Of a stretch of DNA of 64,000 nucleotides, positions 36,301 through 48,626 are shown piece by piece. The position numbers and the translations under genes were made by a program. The notes under the pieces were generated by a model. The model worked only from the letters and a program-made list of their open reading frames with translations, made no database searches and was not told where the DNA came from. The stretch lies in the NCBI GenBank assembly GCA_037043015.1, contig CM073323.1, forward strand, positions 4,030,001 to 4,094,000, in the 5' to 3' direction. The stretch's first letter is position 1. Every line of letters begins with the position of its first letter. Origin of the DNA: Bryum argenteum. Lineage: Eukaryota > Streptophyta > Bryopsida > Bryales > Bryaceae.

Positions 36301-39300
36301 TCCAATGCTTCGTCGACTCTTATATTGATGAATCCATGCTCTTGAAGCTGTGCGTTTTTATCCGCTATCGCAACTGAAATCTTCTTGTGGACTGACTTGA
36401 CATGATTCAATGGTGCAGCGTCATAGGAAGAAGCCTGAAATTGGGAGGAGGTACTTCAGTGGAACCCTTTCAGAAGCTATTATGAATTATCCCATGAAAC
36501 CCATGTCAGCGGCTGATCAGATGAAAGGTACTGCAGTGTTCTGTCTTCAGCTCTTCGTAAGATGTGCTGCTTGTTTCTCTACTGTATGTTTGTTTCATCG
36601 GAGTTTTCATCGTCATTATTGTTTCTTAGAAATCATTATATTTCGTTGGGAGTTATCAAGGAATAACTTCTGTATTCGTATTTCAGAAATACTTGCTCGT
36701 GAAAGCTTCGTGGACTTTCTCAGAGGTTTGATCGAATGTGATCCAAGAAAAAGATGGTCTCCTCAACAGGTTAGTTTACAACTACTTGTCATGTTGGTTG
36801 ATTGTGGGGTGCTGCAGCTTGAGTTTTTATTCTCCGCCTCTCCTTATACACTCTAGGAATAGTAAAGCAGAACGTTGGTTTTTCGATATGCATGTTACTG
36901 CTTGTTCTGTCTGCACCTTTCATTATCAGACTCAATTTGCTCGTATTAGTATCTAACCTGGATTGTCTTGATTCTCCTTTTCAGGCCTCCCAACACCCGT
37001 TCATAACTGATGAGCCCTTTACTGGACCTTTCGATCCTGTTCCTGAGACTCCAAGGACGGTAAGTCTATTCTTAGACTTGGTAAATAGTGTTGCCTTTGT
37101 AGTTTATGGAAGTTTGCTATATTAGACGCCTTATCTTAGAAATGGACAATGAACAGCAACGAGCAGAAAGTAGCAGTCGCAAAGGAAGAGAGAGAGAGGG
37201 AGAAGGAAGGAAAACTTGAAGCAAAATTGAAAAGACCTTTTATATGTGTTGTTCTGCAGCCTGGAAATCAAAGCCTTCTAATAGACCACAGAGGTGCAGC
37301 AGGGCACTGGGTCGGTGCCGGCCTTTCTCCTCAAGTAAGTTGGGCTTTTCTCCTCCTCAGTCTTTAATCTGAAGTTGAGTTCTACGTATACCATGCACTA
37401 TGGTCTGCCTCGTCTCGGATAAATCATATCTCTTTCATTACTTACTCCCTTCGACCTTGTCAATCAGATCGCAGGCTTGAATGTCGGTCCTCGTTATGCT
37501 GCAAGTTCACATCAGCATCCAAGTCATTATTCACGAGCGAGTAGTTATGGCAGCCCCGGGAGTTTTGGAAGCTACGGAGATGGTCTAGCAATCGAAGGGA
37601 ACTTTGAAAGTTTTGTGGACGATTCAGGAGCTCATGCTATGGGTATGAACAATCAAGCATCAACCGTAGGTAGCTCTCCTGAATCAAGTTGGCAAGGAAG
37701 GCCGTTTGTACCCTCTTTTCATCCTCAGCACCCGATTATGGGTCATATGAGAGCTCTGAATCTCGGAGCTGGTCCAGCTTTGAACCTTGGTGCAAGTCCA
37801 TCTCAGTTTGGAAATCAAGGCTTATACCAGCTGTCTCCTGGTCCCTACGGTGTCTCGCCTGGAGGTTCTTACCCTTCAAGTCCAGCGTCCAGCCACTTCC
37901 AATCTAATAGTTCACAACAAGGATCTCCCAATCGGTATCAAGGACCAGCTTCGCCTGCACGGCTGTTGGAGACTGCTGTTGTTAATGCAAGTGCTGCGCT
38001 CGGACCGTTCCAGAGGAGGCGGCCTTGGCAACCACCCCCTCCTTCGAGTGGACATGGGCCGCAGCAGCAACTGCAACAGCAACAGGACTTGACGCATTGG
38101 TCTAGGCTTCAGCATGGCAACGGAAATGGAAATATGGATCCAGGTTCGAATCTCACGGCCGACGGTCAAGGTGTCCTGCGGAGGGGTGCCCCCCCAGTTC
38201 CTCACGCTCGGTCTGGGAGGAATGGTAGCAGTGGAGGGACATCACAAGCATCGCGATCCTCGGCAAATTATCCGGCTGGGACCTTAGGATCTTATTTGTC
38301 GCCCGGAAGTTCGATGGACGCTGGGGACGAGGACTCTGCGTCACTTCCTCATTGGGATCCTGATTTTAGGTGAGATCCTGGTTTTTGAACAGGCCTTTAC
38401 GCTTAATCTACACATTTTCAATTAACAGTTGGTGAGATGAGTTTGAGCATTATTCTTTAGTTGCGTTGGGTTTCTCTGCCCTATATGTTTTTAGCTTGTA
38501 TCATATACCATGTGATGTTCTTTGGAAGTCGGCTCGTTTCTCATTTTTTCTCTCATTTGTGTGATTGTCTAGCAGTGATGACCTCCTACATGACGACACC
38601 CATGATATCGGTACCACATCAAGAAGGTACCGCTTGCTCGTGTTCACAGTTCTTTTTATTTACCCTGACTGAAGTGCTCATTTGGACGACTCATTTAGAC
38701 TAGTCTTGTGTAATTTATCCATTTAAGCAGTAATAATGCTTGACGCGTTTTATAAGTGTGATCATTTTGTATCATCAGTTTCTTAAATTATGCGATTCTT
38801 AACTTAGTGGTACATATTGGTTGTGGCTGCAGGACTTCCCAAGGTCGATTGAGTACTTCTTCCAGTTTGGATGGAACTAGTCCTGCGTCTTCACATAGTT
38901 CACAGTCTGGGTATTCTCGTCAAAGACCTGGGCAGTTCTCATCTCAAACCTCTCCGAGTCGACTGGGGCCCCAATTATCTCTGAATCCTCAGCAGCAGCG
39001 TCAACAAGGTCACCACCCCCAGTCACAGAATTTGAGGCAACAAATCTCTCCTGAACAGACGCCTCTGCACCCTCAGCAGCATGGGGGAAGGAGGCAAATA
39101 CCTGGAGATGTAGGCACTGCAGTTTCTGGAACAGCATCCTTCCAACAGCGTCAGCAACAGGCTTTTCAGTTTCAACAGCAGCAACAGCAACAGCAACAGC
39201 TGAATTCGTTCCACCAACAACAGTATGGAATGATCCAATCACACCCTGACGCACAGTTCGGGGGGGTTGTAATGGGGAATCCGAAGAGTGATGTGAGATC

Positions 39301-39762
39301 TCATGGTAGCCTTTTGCCATCGCCTGGGAAGGATAACAGGCTACCACATATGGGGGCCATGTACTGCGCAAATCCCAGGTTGAATATTGTTCAACCTGAT
39401 CCAAATGCTATGTCGCCTTCTGCAGCAGGGTTTGCCATGTCTGCTGGTCTAGGTCATCCAATGGTCCAGCATCAGCGTTTCTATGGCGGAGAAGAGCTAG
39501 TTCAGTGGCCCAATACGGGTGGACTTCACCATCAGTATCATCTCCCAAGTGAACTCTACATAGGTGAGCAGTTCACGATCCAATGGGTTCTCTTTTTCCA
39601 GGCTGCTTGAATGCTCCTCTGCAGTGCTTGATGTGAACTGTGTTTATGCTGCTCAGGGAACACCTTAGGGAACATACCGAAACCCCCCATAAATCCAGCC
39701 CGCCGATAAATCCGGGCGCTGATATGCCGCATCAGGCTGATTACCGTGGCTTTGATGCTTGA
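33351..39762 (+). CDS. YAK1: YAK1, DYRK-family dual-specificity protein kinase
   Basis: A kinase that phosphorylates its own activation loop on Tyr and its substrates on Ser/Thr; plant YAK1 acts in TOR and ABA-linked growth control. Exons: 33351-33659, 33896-34095, 34389-34542, 34729-34838, 35040-35109, 35295-35377, 35570-35648, 35799-35962, 36160-36292, 36419-36527, 36687-36769, 36985-37059, 37260-37334, 37468-38369, 38576-38626, 38833-39570 (or 39563), 39657-39762; phases agree throughout. The DYRK-homology box ([14 protein letters not shown]) precedes the kinase domain, about residues 171-505: GSGTFGQV loop, Lys200, HCDLKPEN at 296-303, DFG at 319-321 and the YTY activation motif at 331-333. 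The long tail is Ser/Gln-rich, as in Arabidopsis YAK1. About 1146 aa in this model. The last junction is uncertain: the good donor at 39564 gives a short unconserved end, a weak one at 39571 gives a tail ending ADYRGFDA, similar in style to the plant YAK1 C-terminus. Confidence 0.93.
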
Positions 39763-41295
39763 TTAAGCACAATTATGCGGGAGGTTGTAAACGAGACTGA
39801 GGAGCTTGTAAAATTATCCCAGGCGTGTATGACTGTGACTTTCGCTATCCATCAACGAAGGACCTCCAATTGCAATATATCGAATACCGCCTCAGGTATG
39901 CTAACGAACTTTTATTCCCCCAGCCTTCTCGTGTAATTTCTATTTGGTTGCAAGCTAACGATTCCAGATGCTGTTCTGTTTTGTAGGCTACTCCGCTACT
40001 TTAGTTTGAAGACATCCTCCAGTGATGCTGCTCAACAGAGCAGCATTTCGGACAATGCAATTTGTTCTATAATGTCTGGACCAAAACTGGGTCCAGATTT
40101 CTTACTTGGAGGTCCTGAGCTCGTCCTAGTCTGCACGCTCGTCACTGAATGCTGTGTTTGGATAAATTCACCTAGCAAGTCTGCTGTAAATCAAGCAGAT
40201 TGTCGTTTAAGGTTTTTTTTAGCCCACCCCTTTATTAGAGTTAGTTTCAAGGACCTGAAGCTCTTTTACAAATACCAGCATTTGGATGATTTGTATCCAG
40301 GCATGGGTCTATATTAAATTGTGGGCCTATACCGGTACTCTATTGTTATCCCCTCAATTCTTCTAGCACACTATGGTCTGTATTATTTTGGTGTCGGTAG
40401 TGAATCGTAGGAAGCGATTCCCAGTGGCATCATTAATCTCTTTTGGGTAATGTATTAAATGGATACATATGCTCCAAGTGCAGGGTCTCGGCAACAGTCT
40501 CAGGTGACTCTTTCATTGTTTGTTGGATTTTACCTTCGAAGGTAACCTCGTGGCTTTGTCTGATTGCTCTAGGATGTGCGATCTTCCTGCAGAAATATGA
40601 ATGCTCTCGTTTCCAATGGTCTGCAAGGGTCGTGCAATCGCACTTGGGTCATTCCTCTTCGTTACAAGAGGCAAACGTACTTTTTTTGTTGTGATCAAAA
40701 CATGTACAGGTATACTTCCTCTGTTGTGGTCAGTTGATAAAGGTTTCTCAAGTGGAAGTTTATAATCAATTCTTGTGTATCTTATGCCTAGAAACCTAGT
40801 TGGTCAAGCGTGCTGTGCATGGAAAGATAACTGAATCCTGTGTGATATTAAAATTCAGGTTCCTTAAGAAAATCATGAACTTTTTGTATGTACTTTGGGC
40901 TTGTAGTGCAGCACTGGAGCGCCAGCCTCGAAGTTAAATGCCTTTACTTCTGATATGTAACTCAAATGTTCTACACCAGAAATGGATACATGCGCTGGAG
41001 TATGCCGTCAATACAAACCCATAATCTAATGATTCCTTGATCGTAGAGTGGCAATGCCTTGGTAGAAATGAAAACTTTCAAAACACTGCAATTCCAAAGC
41101 TTATGTGAAGATAAAAAGCCACAGTCAATGAGAAGCAACTCAAGAATCTCCGGTCAGAAAATGGATATTACATTCATTTACTCCAAATATAGAGGCAATA
41201 AAGAATGCCAGGCGCATAATCCTCTGTTTCCCTTCGACGGTCTTATTAAGAGCGATGCACCAATGGACCACAGTTAAGGTTTGAAATAGACTGAT
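39763..41295. other. YAK1 3' region and spacer between convergent genes
   Basis: Likely holds the YAK1 3' UTR. The ORF at 40006-40317 and others here have no recognisable product. AATAAA occurs at 41197 but belongs to no clear transcript end. Confidence 0.35.
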
Positions 41296-42677
41296 TCAAT
41301 AGACCGATTTGTAATGCTCCGTTTGGCCTAAGAGCACACCCAAGCCTTGACGCAGGATATCGAAAGTGGTGGCTTGGATGCTGCCTATCAAAGTGCGAAG
41401 CATCTCGTTGTCGTAGATGCGGCCAATGATAGGAATCATGAGCAGGATGGGCGACCGCTCAAAATAGTCCCGTTGCACCCTTATCTTCTTCACTGTCTTG
41501 CCATTCTTCGCACCACATGCCACAATGAAATCATCTTTTAGGGCTATTTATGCACTGCACTCATCTCCGATAACGTCAATTTTGATAAATTTGGCACTCA
41601 CATGAAGCTTCACAGAACCTGTGGGTGTTGAATGTAAAGATTTTACATCACCGTGGATGAACTACCTTGTTTTTTCTTATACTATCTATTTCACCGGTGA
41701 GTTTAACTTACCTTGACTCCAATATTACCAACGATAATAGTCATATTCAGACTTCTACTCCCAATTGCAATTGCAGATGATCCTAATTTTAGTTCAGCTT
41801 TCCAATCCTCGAGTTTCCAAATTAAGTCGATAATCGAATCAAAGATAGAATGTAAATTTAAAAAGTCTGAAATATAGCATCAAATTTGGATGTAATAAGT
41901 CTTTAGAATTAATGAGTATGGCCTACAATAGTGAATGAGGAAATTTGGAGTGAACAACGTCTATGGTTTCAGGAACATTTATATATATCATACTTCAAAG
42001 AAAATCAAGAGCATTTGTTGGTCATGTCCCATTTGAGTCTATTAATATGATAAAATGTTGAACTTCTTTAGCCTGTCGAAAACATCATTTAAAAGTGATG
42101 ATTCAAATTTGAACAGAAGTTGATGAAAACTGCAACTATCTTCGGTAACTATCACATGCTGCAATATGCTTTTGTTTATCCAGTGTGCATGAAGGATTAC
42201 TGTAGACGGTGTCCAAATAGTAAATGACCAGAATACAGAGGACAGTCTGTCAAGCATGACCGGATCAATCGACTTTCGGAACATGTGCGAGAGATTGATA
42301 TTACGAAGATTGAAAAGCAAAAAGGTGGGTACCTGGTGGTGGTGGTCTTGGAGTTGCAAGAGCGTGAGGAACTTGAGAGCCGTGAGGGGGAATACACGAA
42401 ACGGTCGCACATAAACAGTCATGCGCAGCACGAGCGCATTCTCCTTGCGATCATACACAATATTCTCGAATTCCACGCTCTGGTAGTTCACGATCAGCTC
42501 CGCCATCTGGTAAATCGCCGTCAGATCCTTCACACCCCCCTTGGTGTTGATGTAGAAATGGTAAAACTCCACATCCTCCGTGAAGTACTTCTTCAGCACC
42601 GCTGCTTGCCTCTCCAGTGTGGGTTTCTCCACCAGCCCCCGCACCACCTCCTCGATCTCCTTCACCGGGTTCTGCAT
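41296..42677 (-). CDS. Small NTF2-like (SigF type) domain protein
   Basis: Exon 1 42677-42333 encodes MQNPVKEIEEVVRGLVE, then RQAAVLKKYFTEDVEFYHF, ENIVYDRKENALVLRMTVY and LTALKFLTLLQLQD, ending CAG|GTACCC. This is the cone-shaped NTF2 fold described for SigF-like domain proteins of fungi and plants (an AAVLKKYFT-type helix, a buried FYHF strand, then an L.LQLQ strand). A downstream exon ending at 41296 carries IRVQRDYFERSPILLMIP and a hydrophobic C-terminus; the best in-phase acceptor is at 41505, giving about 184 aa. Between them, about 41712-41866 and 41560-41630 are also open on this strand, so an alternative longer form is possible. Function unknown; NTF2 folds bind small hydrophobic ligands or act as scaffolds. 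Convergent with YAK1. Confidence 0.6.
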
Positions 42678-45600
42678 CCTGCTGCAATCGATCGATCGAT
42701 CAACAAATGGTGCCTGATAGAAGCAATGGTATGTACAATTGAAGAATCGATGAATCGAGGGAAGGATCTGGCTTGTGTGGAGGATCCCAAGGAGAAGGAG
42801 AAGGGTGGTGGTTTGATTTGGTATGTTGTATGGTGAACTGGTTGTGGTGACTTTATCTCGCATGTCGAGCATCTGGAAAGTGCATGCTGAATATGTGATC
42901 AAAGCACTGGTGGTGTTCAAAGTAAGCAATAACTATCAGTGACAGAGGCTTGTACACATTTGTTTACCCTTGTGGAGATGGAGTTGTTTGTGGTCCGCGA
43001 TTTGCAAAGAAGATGGGACGGATTGGATGAAGCTGGCTACGAGACTGCAGTGTAGAACATGGCTCCACGACTTGGAGACAACCTAAGGAAGAGTTGTCTT
43101 ATCGGACAAAATTCCTATTCATTTGTCAAACCCAATTTAGATGAGATAAGACGTCATCTATGTATCGAATGTACATATCAACAATGTATCAAATGTACAT
43201 CTCATTTAAATTGTGTCTAACAAATGTATAGGAATTATGTTGGACTGAGGTGGAAAGTGAGTGTTGTGCATGGAGGTTCCGGGTGTAAAACTTTGGTGCA
43301 ACTTTGACTTGTGAATTTGGAAACAACGTGAGTGGTGCAAGATATACAATCATATATTTACCTGAATTCTGATGATAAACGATTAACCCCTAAGTTCATT
43401 TTGTGTTGAAAATTGAGATTCTTGCACAAAGGATTCGGAACTTTGAAGAGCCATAGCTTTTTTATTCTATGTTTATATTGATGATATTTTTTGACTTCAT
43501 ACTCTGATTCAAATCCATTTTTGTGATAATAACTGTGTGTGAAAGAATGGCATGTAAAATTGTGCAAGGATTTTTAGTTTTTAAGACATGAGGCATGTTA
43601 TTTGACTTCAATTTCATAATAAGAACCAAAGTCACTTTTTCTCTAATTTTTCATAAAAGTGTAGTCTCAGGAAGAAATCCAATAATTATGTACTTTACAT
43701 CCAATAATTATGTACTTAACACGTATTTCGTTATAATGGGAATATTCAAGAAAATTCAGTTTAGCTCGAGTCGAGCTAAATGTACCCAAGCAATCTCGCC
43801 CACGGGCTGGGGCACAATAGATGGTCTTCCACTTGAATCCTTACAGATGCGCTATCAGAGCTCCCTTCAGTTTTAAAAGCAGAAATTGAGTAGACCAAGG
43901 AGTGGCTAAGGAGGCTCGGATCCCTCCGATACGTAGTTCAAGAAGTGGAGTGCGAGAATGTGAAAAAGAGCAATTGAGCCCAGGCATTTATAGGCCATTG
44001 ATGAGGCCTCGGTAGCTTTTGCCCGGCTTCACATAACCTCGATAGCTCGGCCTCCAGGCATGCAAGCCTGAGTAGTAGTCTTATTGGGCGCGAGCTTCAA
44101 ACGTTGGAGCTCTTGCTTCTATGGCTATGCAGTATACGATTAAACTATTTTTTGGTTCTCTTTGGAGCTATGGCAAGCCTGAGCCACCGAAGCTTGCGTT
44201 GAGCAATACATAATGATGTAAAACGAGCTCGTGATGAATGGACTGGTGGATCCAATCCAGGAGCTAGTGCTCATGGCTCTATTTGAAAACGAAGGGGACG
44301 TAGAAGCGCCGACGAGCGTAGAGACCGATGGGCATGGCTGCTGCTTTGCAATGTTGGTCAGGTTATGGGCATGGGCTCGCAACGTGGATATAAAATCTCC
44401 TCTGCGACATGGCTGTTTGAGCAGGACGTCGTCAATCAAAGCGGAACAGAATTGCTAGCATGCATGGAGCAAAGTGATTGAATGTGTTATTGAAAAGGTC
44501 TCCATACTAGAAGCTGAACTCAGATTGACAGAAGCTGGTAAATGGCATCAAATACAGTCGTAATTTGAAGCTGTTGCCTACTTCATTGTTCACATGACTA
44601 AGAGTGAGTATTTGTTGTTCCCTGAGATAAGTCAAGAATATGCTTTTCAGACAATCGAATCAGTGGAGCTTTTTGTGAAGGGAGCAGCATCTGTTTTTGA
44701 AATGACATCGCTCTGAAAAATATGATATACACATGAAAAAATGTTTTTTCAGATAAACAACAATAAAAAAATGCAGAAAAAGTGTTTTTCCAGATAAACA
44801 ACAAAAAAAAAATGCAGTAATTTTGAGGAGTTTTAGGCACATTTTGTTTTGAACAATCTTCACTCATGCTTGTTGAGTTGATGATTAATGTGATTGTGTT
44901 TCCAAGATAATGCATGTATACATGCTTGTATACCGTATTTTAAATTTGTTTCTTATGATTGGTTGAAACTAATTGATTTTTTAAAAATAAATAAAGATTC
45001 AAATCTCTTAACATTTGAAGTAGTCCTACTTTTATCATTTTTTGATAAAGCTATTATATAGGGTAATCCAAGAAGTGAGTCTCGACAAATACCCCAAGTA
45101 TCATTTGAGATAGAACACCAAGTGTTTTCTTCAAGTGGCCTTTGCAATTCACCAAATGAGTTTGAATTATTTTTATTAAATATGCACATACATTGTAAAA
45201 TATATTGGCTCTTGAAAAGTTAAAAGTACATCATATTGTAATATTGTATATATATAGTTCAAATCATTTATATTACACAATTATCTTACAATCTATATAA
45301 AAAAATCTCTTAATTTTCACAAAAATTATTTACGAAAAATCTTCTAAGAAGATAGATCTTACGATCTCTATAGTCTACGAGAATTCATGACTATACACTA
45401 CATTTTAAAAAAATTAATGGAAATGATAATTCAAAAATATTTAGATAAAGGAAGATGATTATATTGAGTGGGAGTCTAATTAAGTCTAATTAAGGAGGCT
45501 TTATTTTATTTAATTATTATTATTATTTTATTTAATTATTTATTGACAAGCGATTTCATTTTCAAGTGATCTTGAAACGGGAAATATTTAGCCTTGATGG

Positions 45601-47059
45601 TTTTGAAAACAACATTTGAAAAATTTGCATTTCTTGTTTAATCATTCACGAACAAGTTTGGTACAACTTCTTACGGTTACATACTTTTAAATTTGCCATA
45701 AAATGAAAAACCTCACCATGCATAAAAAAAGTGAACTATTGAGGGGAAAGTATGCAAATAGTACGTTGAAACTTTAGGAATTGAACCACCTTGAGATGAA
45801 AAGTTTTTTATTGGATATCTATTTTATGATAAATTTCAACAACTCTATATTATTCTTAGAACTTGACTGTGAGGCCACTTTGGATTTGAACCCATTTAGA
45901 GTTGAAGTGTGCCTTAACTTAAGTCCTAAACTACAAAGTGAACCATGGGTTGGACTTTGCAATATAAAGTCCATGGGCCTACTTGGAGGTTAAAGCTGAA
46001 ACGTATCATTTAAGTTGATTTTTAATTCCAAATGGGCAAAGGGACTTTACATTATGATTTATTTTTAACACCCACATTCTAATCTTATTCTCAATTAGAA
46101 ATCTTGCTACGCTACTATCTAATTTTGAAAATACACATCTGTATTGGTGAGATGCAAGACAAGAATAGGACACTTTATTGAATATAGTATTATAGATATT
46201 GAAGATACATATGTGTAAAATTAGTTATTGAAAACAAATCAAACGATGAAAAGAGACTCTAGCATCTCACATCAAGAAATCATTCTTACAATATTGGGTC
46301 ACAGTATAACTATGTGTCTGACTATGTGTCTGACTGATCGTGTAGTGTAATTATGAAGAAATAGAGTATTGTGAATTTAAAATGTGAAATTTTATGTGCT
46401 TATTGGGTACTTTTATGGTGGGTTTTTAGATTAGAAGTCTTCATGAAGTTTTCGTATCCCACGTTAGCCATTATAACAAGGAGAGAACATATTCGTGTGC
46501 ATCTCTCATTTATATGTGAATATCAATAATATATTCTCATATACAATATCTCTAAACATAACATGAAGTTATTAGCATGATAATCACTTTAAAGTATAGT
46601 ATTTTCAAAAAATATATATTATTTTCATGATATTTTCATTTTGATGTAACATTATTGAATTTATTTTTATTATTTAAAAAAACTTATCATGATATTATGG
46701 AATATAAACATAATTGATTACATTTTCTACATTGCCATAATAATATGATATTTAACAGTTTAAAATTTGGTGCGACATTCAAAAATTGGTGTCAATTATA
46801 AATAATTTAATTATTCAACGTGAAAAAAATGTGTAATTACAGAAAATTTTAGCCCTACCAAGAGTTATTAAAATTCACATTCAGTGTTGTAACACTCACA
46901 ACAACGTCAAACAATTGTCCCTTCATAAATCGTATTTTGAACACTATTCCTCATTTCTATTATATTGAAAGGAACACGGAGACCAAAATGGGTCCAAACT
47001 TGTCTCAAAAAGACTTTTTGCTTTCGAATGTTCTGCCATTCACAGAAACATTAAACGAG
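42678..47059. other. 4.4-kb gene-free stretch
   Basis: A TTAA-family left end (TTAA at 43383-43386, then CCCCTAAGTTC) with the GAACTTTGAAGAGCCATA block of the 17279 element marks a truncated copy that I can follow to about 43.7 kb. A GC-richer block at 43.8-44.45 kb (contains CCTCGGTAGC and CCTCGATAGC) has no recognisable product. At 44.74-44.82 kb a 48-bp direct repeat (CAGATAAACAACAA) occurs. 44.9-47.0 kb is very AT-rich with nothing seen. Confidence 0.45.
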
Positions 47060-47495
47060 TGCCTAATTGAAATGTGCAAAGTGCTCAATTCGGTAATTTG
47101 TCATCTGGCTGAATCGCCTTATGAAGGTCCCTTGAAAAACAACAAGCACGCGGAACTCAGCATCCCCACCATTCCACCTCGTCCTCCGCCCCAGTTACCA
47201 CAGCCGCACCAATCAAGGTCCCACGCTCAGGATTATCATCAGGCACGCCATCGCAGTATCCTTGGAGATCATTGCCCCAATACCCCAGAGAAACGTTGTT
47301 GATCAGGTTGCACACGGAAGCAGCTGCGATGGGGAGTAGCCGCTGTGCATATGTGCTTCTCAAGGACACCGTCGACATCAAGCGTCTGAGAGGATTATAA
47401 AAAGAAGAGCTGCCAGTGGACATCCCGTCTTGGGCAAAAGCATTGAAATTGAATTGCAACTTTATCACCACGCATTGCGTGTAAAAAGAAGCCAT
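47060..47495 (-). pseudogene. 5' fragment duplicated from the LOG-like gene
   Basis: Reads MASFYTQCVV, then TVSLRSTYAQRLLPIAAAS and GYWG, and stops after VEWWGC at 47157. The same order (MASMYAARIAV, VVSLRSTYGKRILPIATAS, EYWG) opens the LOG-like gene 3.5 kb away. DNA similarity continues past the stop (CAAGGGACCTTCA, GCGATTCAG) to about 47060. No LOG catalytic exon follows, so it is a partial duplicate. Start codon, transit-like segment and upstream region (to about 47.75 kb) are conserved. It could still be transcribed as a 112-residue protein. Confidence 0.75.
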
Positions 47496-47689
47496 GATGA
47501 ATCAGAAAGTAGTAGCCTGTGTGACCAACAGATTCAGTATTCGACCAAATGTGCTAGTGGGGATGAGCAACAAAAGCATGTAGTGGCTCAAGGCCCAAGC
47601 ATGCGAACCATGAGAGCTACTGGAGGCACAGGAGCCGATTGCTCTGAGCAAAAGGAAGATGAGGCTGAGGGTGGCAAAGTATTTATACA

Positions 47690-47700
47690 GTCACGGAGTG
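47690..47700 (-). promoter_or_regulatory. TATA box of the duplicated LOG 5' fragment
   Basis: On the minus strand CTGTATAAATAC, about 200 bp upstream of the ATG, in sequence conserved with the LOG-like gene promoter, which has TTGTAAATAAAAAC at the equivalent place (51313-51328). GGAGGTTCA precedes both and GCCA..C..CAGCCT follows both. Duplicated but altered, the pair works as a two-copy footprint of this promoter. Confidence 0.5.
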
Positions 47701-47750
47701 AACCTCCCCACGAGACGACATGAATCAAACTCTTGATCTCTGAAATGTTT

Positions 47751-47965
47751 TGTAAAATTCGAACCGTGTACTGTGACTTTTGGGCAACATACTTAAAGCA
47801 CTTAGTTAATTTTTCTAGTTTTTTAAAAGTCGGTGAATGGCTATGTGATGGTTTTTGTTTAGAGCTACATCTTTTTATCAGATAACTAATAAGATTTGTA
47901 GTGTGTGTAAGGGTGAGGGCCAATGATCGATAAGCTCCTTATCAAAAAGGGCGATTGAAGAGGTG

Positions 47966-47997
<32 letters not shown>

Positions 47998-48368
47998 TCA
48001 TAGCTAAGTTGACACAAAGCACACAACCAAGCAACTCCAACCAAAAGTCAAACACTTTGAAAATGAAACTCAACATTTGTATCAGAAAATATCATATTAT
48101 TGAATCTTAAATTATTGAATTTTCAAAAGTCCTTTTAGTGTTACAAAATGGAAGAATTTTTTCATTTCTTTTCTTCTTTCATTGCAAGTATAAAATTTGC
48201 AAATTATGAAATCACTTCGGTCTTTGCATGCAACGATCATGACCATGTAACTATTTCCACTTTCACTGGCTTCTTGCTCAAAGAGCAGAGGTTTTGAATC
48301 CATGTTCCAACCTTGCTAGCCCATGCAGATAGAGGAAACAAAATCTGAAGGTAACACCCAATGTTTAA
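47751..48368. other. Spacer with poly(A) run
   Basis: A 26-bp A-run lies at about 47967-47992. No gene or other repeat recognised. Confidence 0.4.
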
Positions 48369-48626
48369 CCCCTAAGGGTCCAAGAAACCGGAAATCGCTT
48401 TTTGGAATTTCCGCAGGGAGAAAACTCAGCCAACTTTGACCATTATAATCTCAGAATTGGAGAAAAATTTACGGTTCAAATTTGACATTCAAGAAAAGGG
48501 TCAAGTTAACTTCAAGATCCTACGGTTGGATCTGCTAATCAAATGCTTAGATTGAGTTTCTTTGCACCTGAAGAAGGTTCTTTTTGATAATTTAAACAAT
48601 AATTTTGTATCAAGGACCTTTAGGGG
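48369..48626. mobile_element. 258-bp non-autonomous piggyBac (TTAA family)
   Basis: TTAA (48365-48368) plus CCCCTAAGGGTCC; GGACCTTTAGGGG plus TTAA (48627-48630). Inverted ends match at 12 of 13 bases. The shortest complete member seen. It shares ACGGTT...GATCCTACGGTTGGAT-type phrases with larger relatives (ACAAGATCTTATGGTTGGAT in 27557-28150). Confidence 0.85.

Noticed and set aside
38877..39404. 175-aa minus-strand ORF
   Set aside because: Antisense of the Gln-rich YAK1 exon 16; a by-product of CAG-rich coding sequence.
42451..42687. 78-aa Gly/Glu-rich minus-strand ORF and 183-aa plus-strand ORF at 42285-42836
   Set aside because: Other frames of the NTF2-like exon 1.
43790..44460. GC-richer block as an LTR or host gene
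   Set aside because: No paired LTR, primer-binding site or recognisable protein in any frame.
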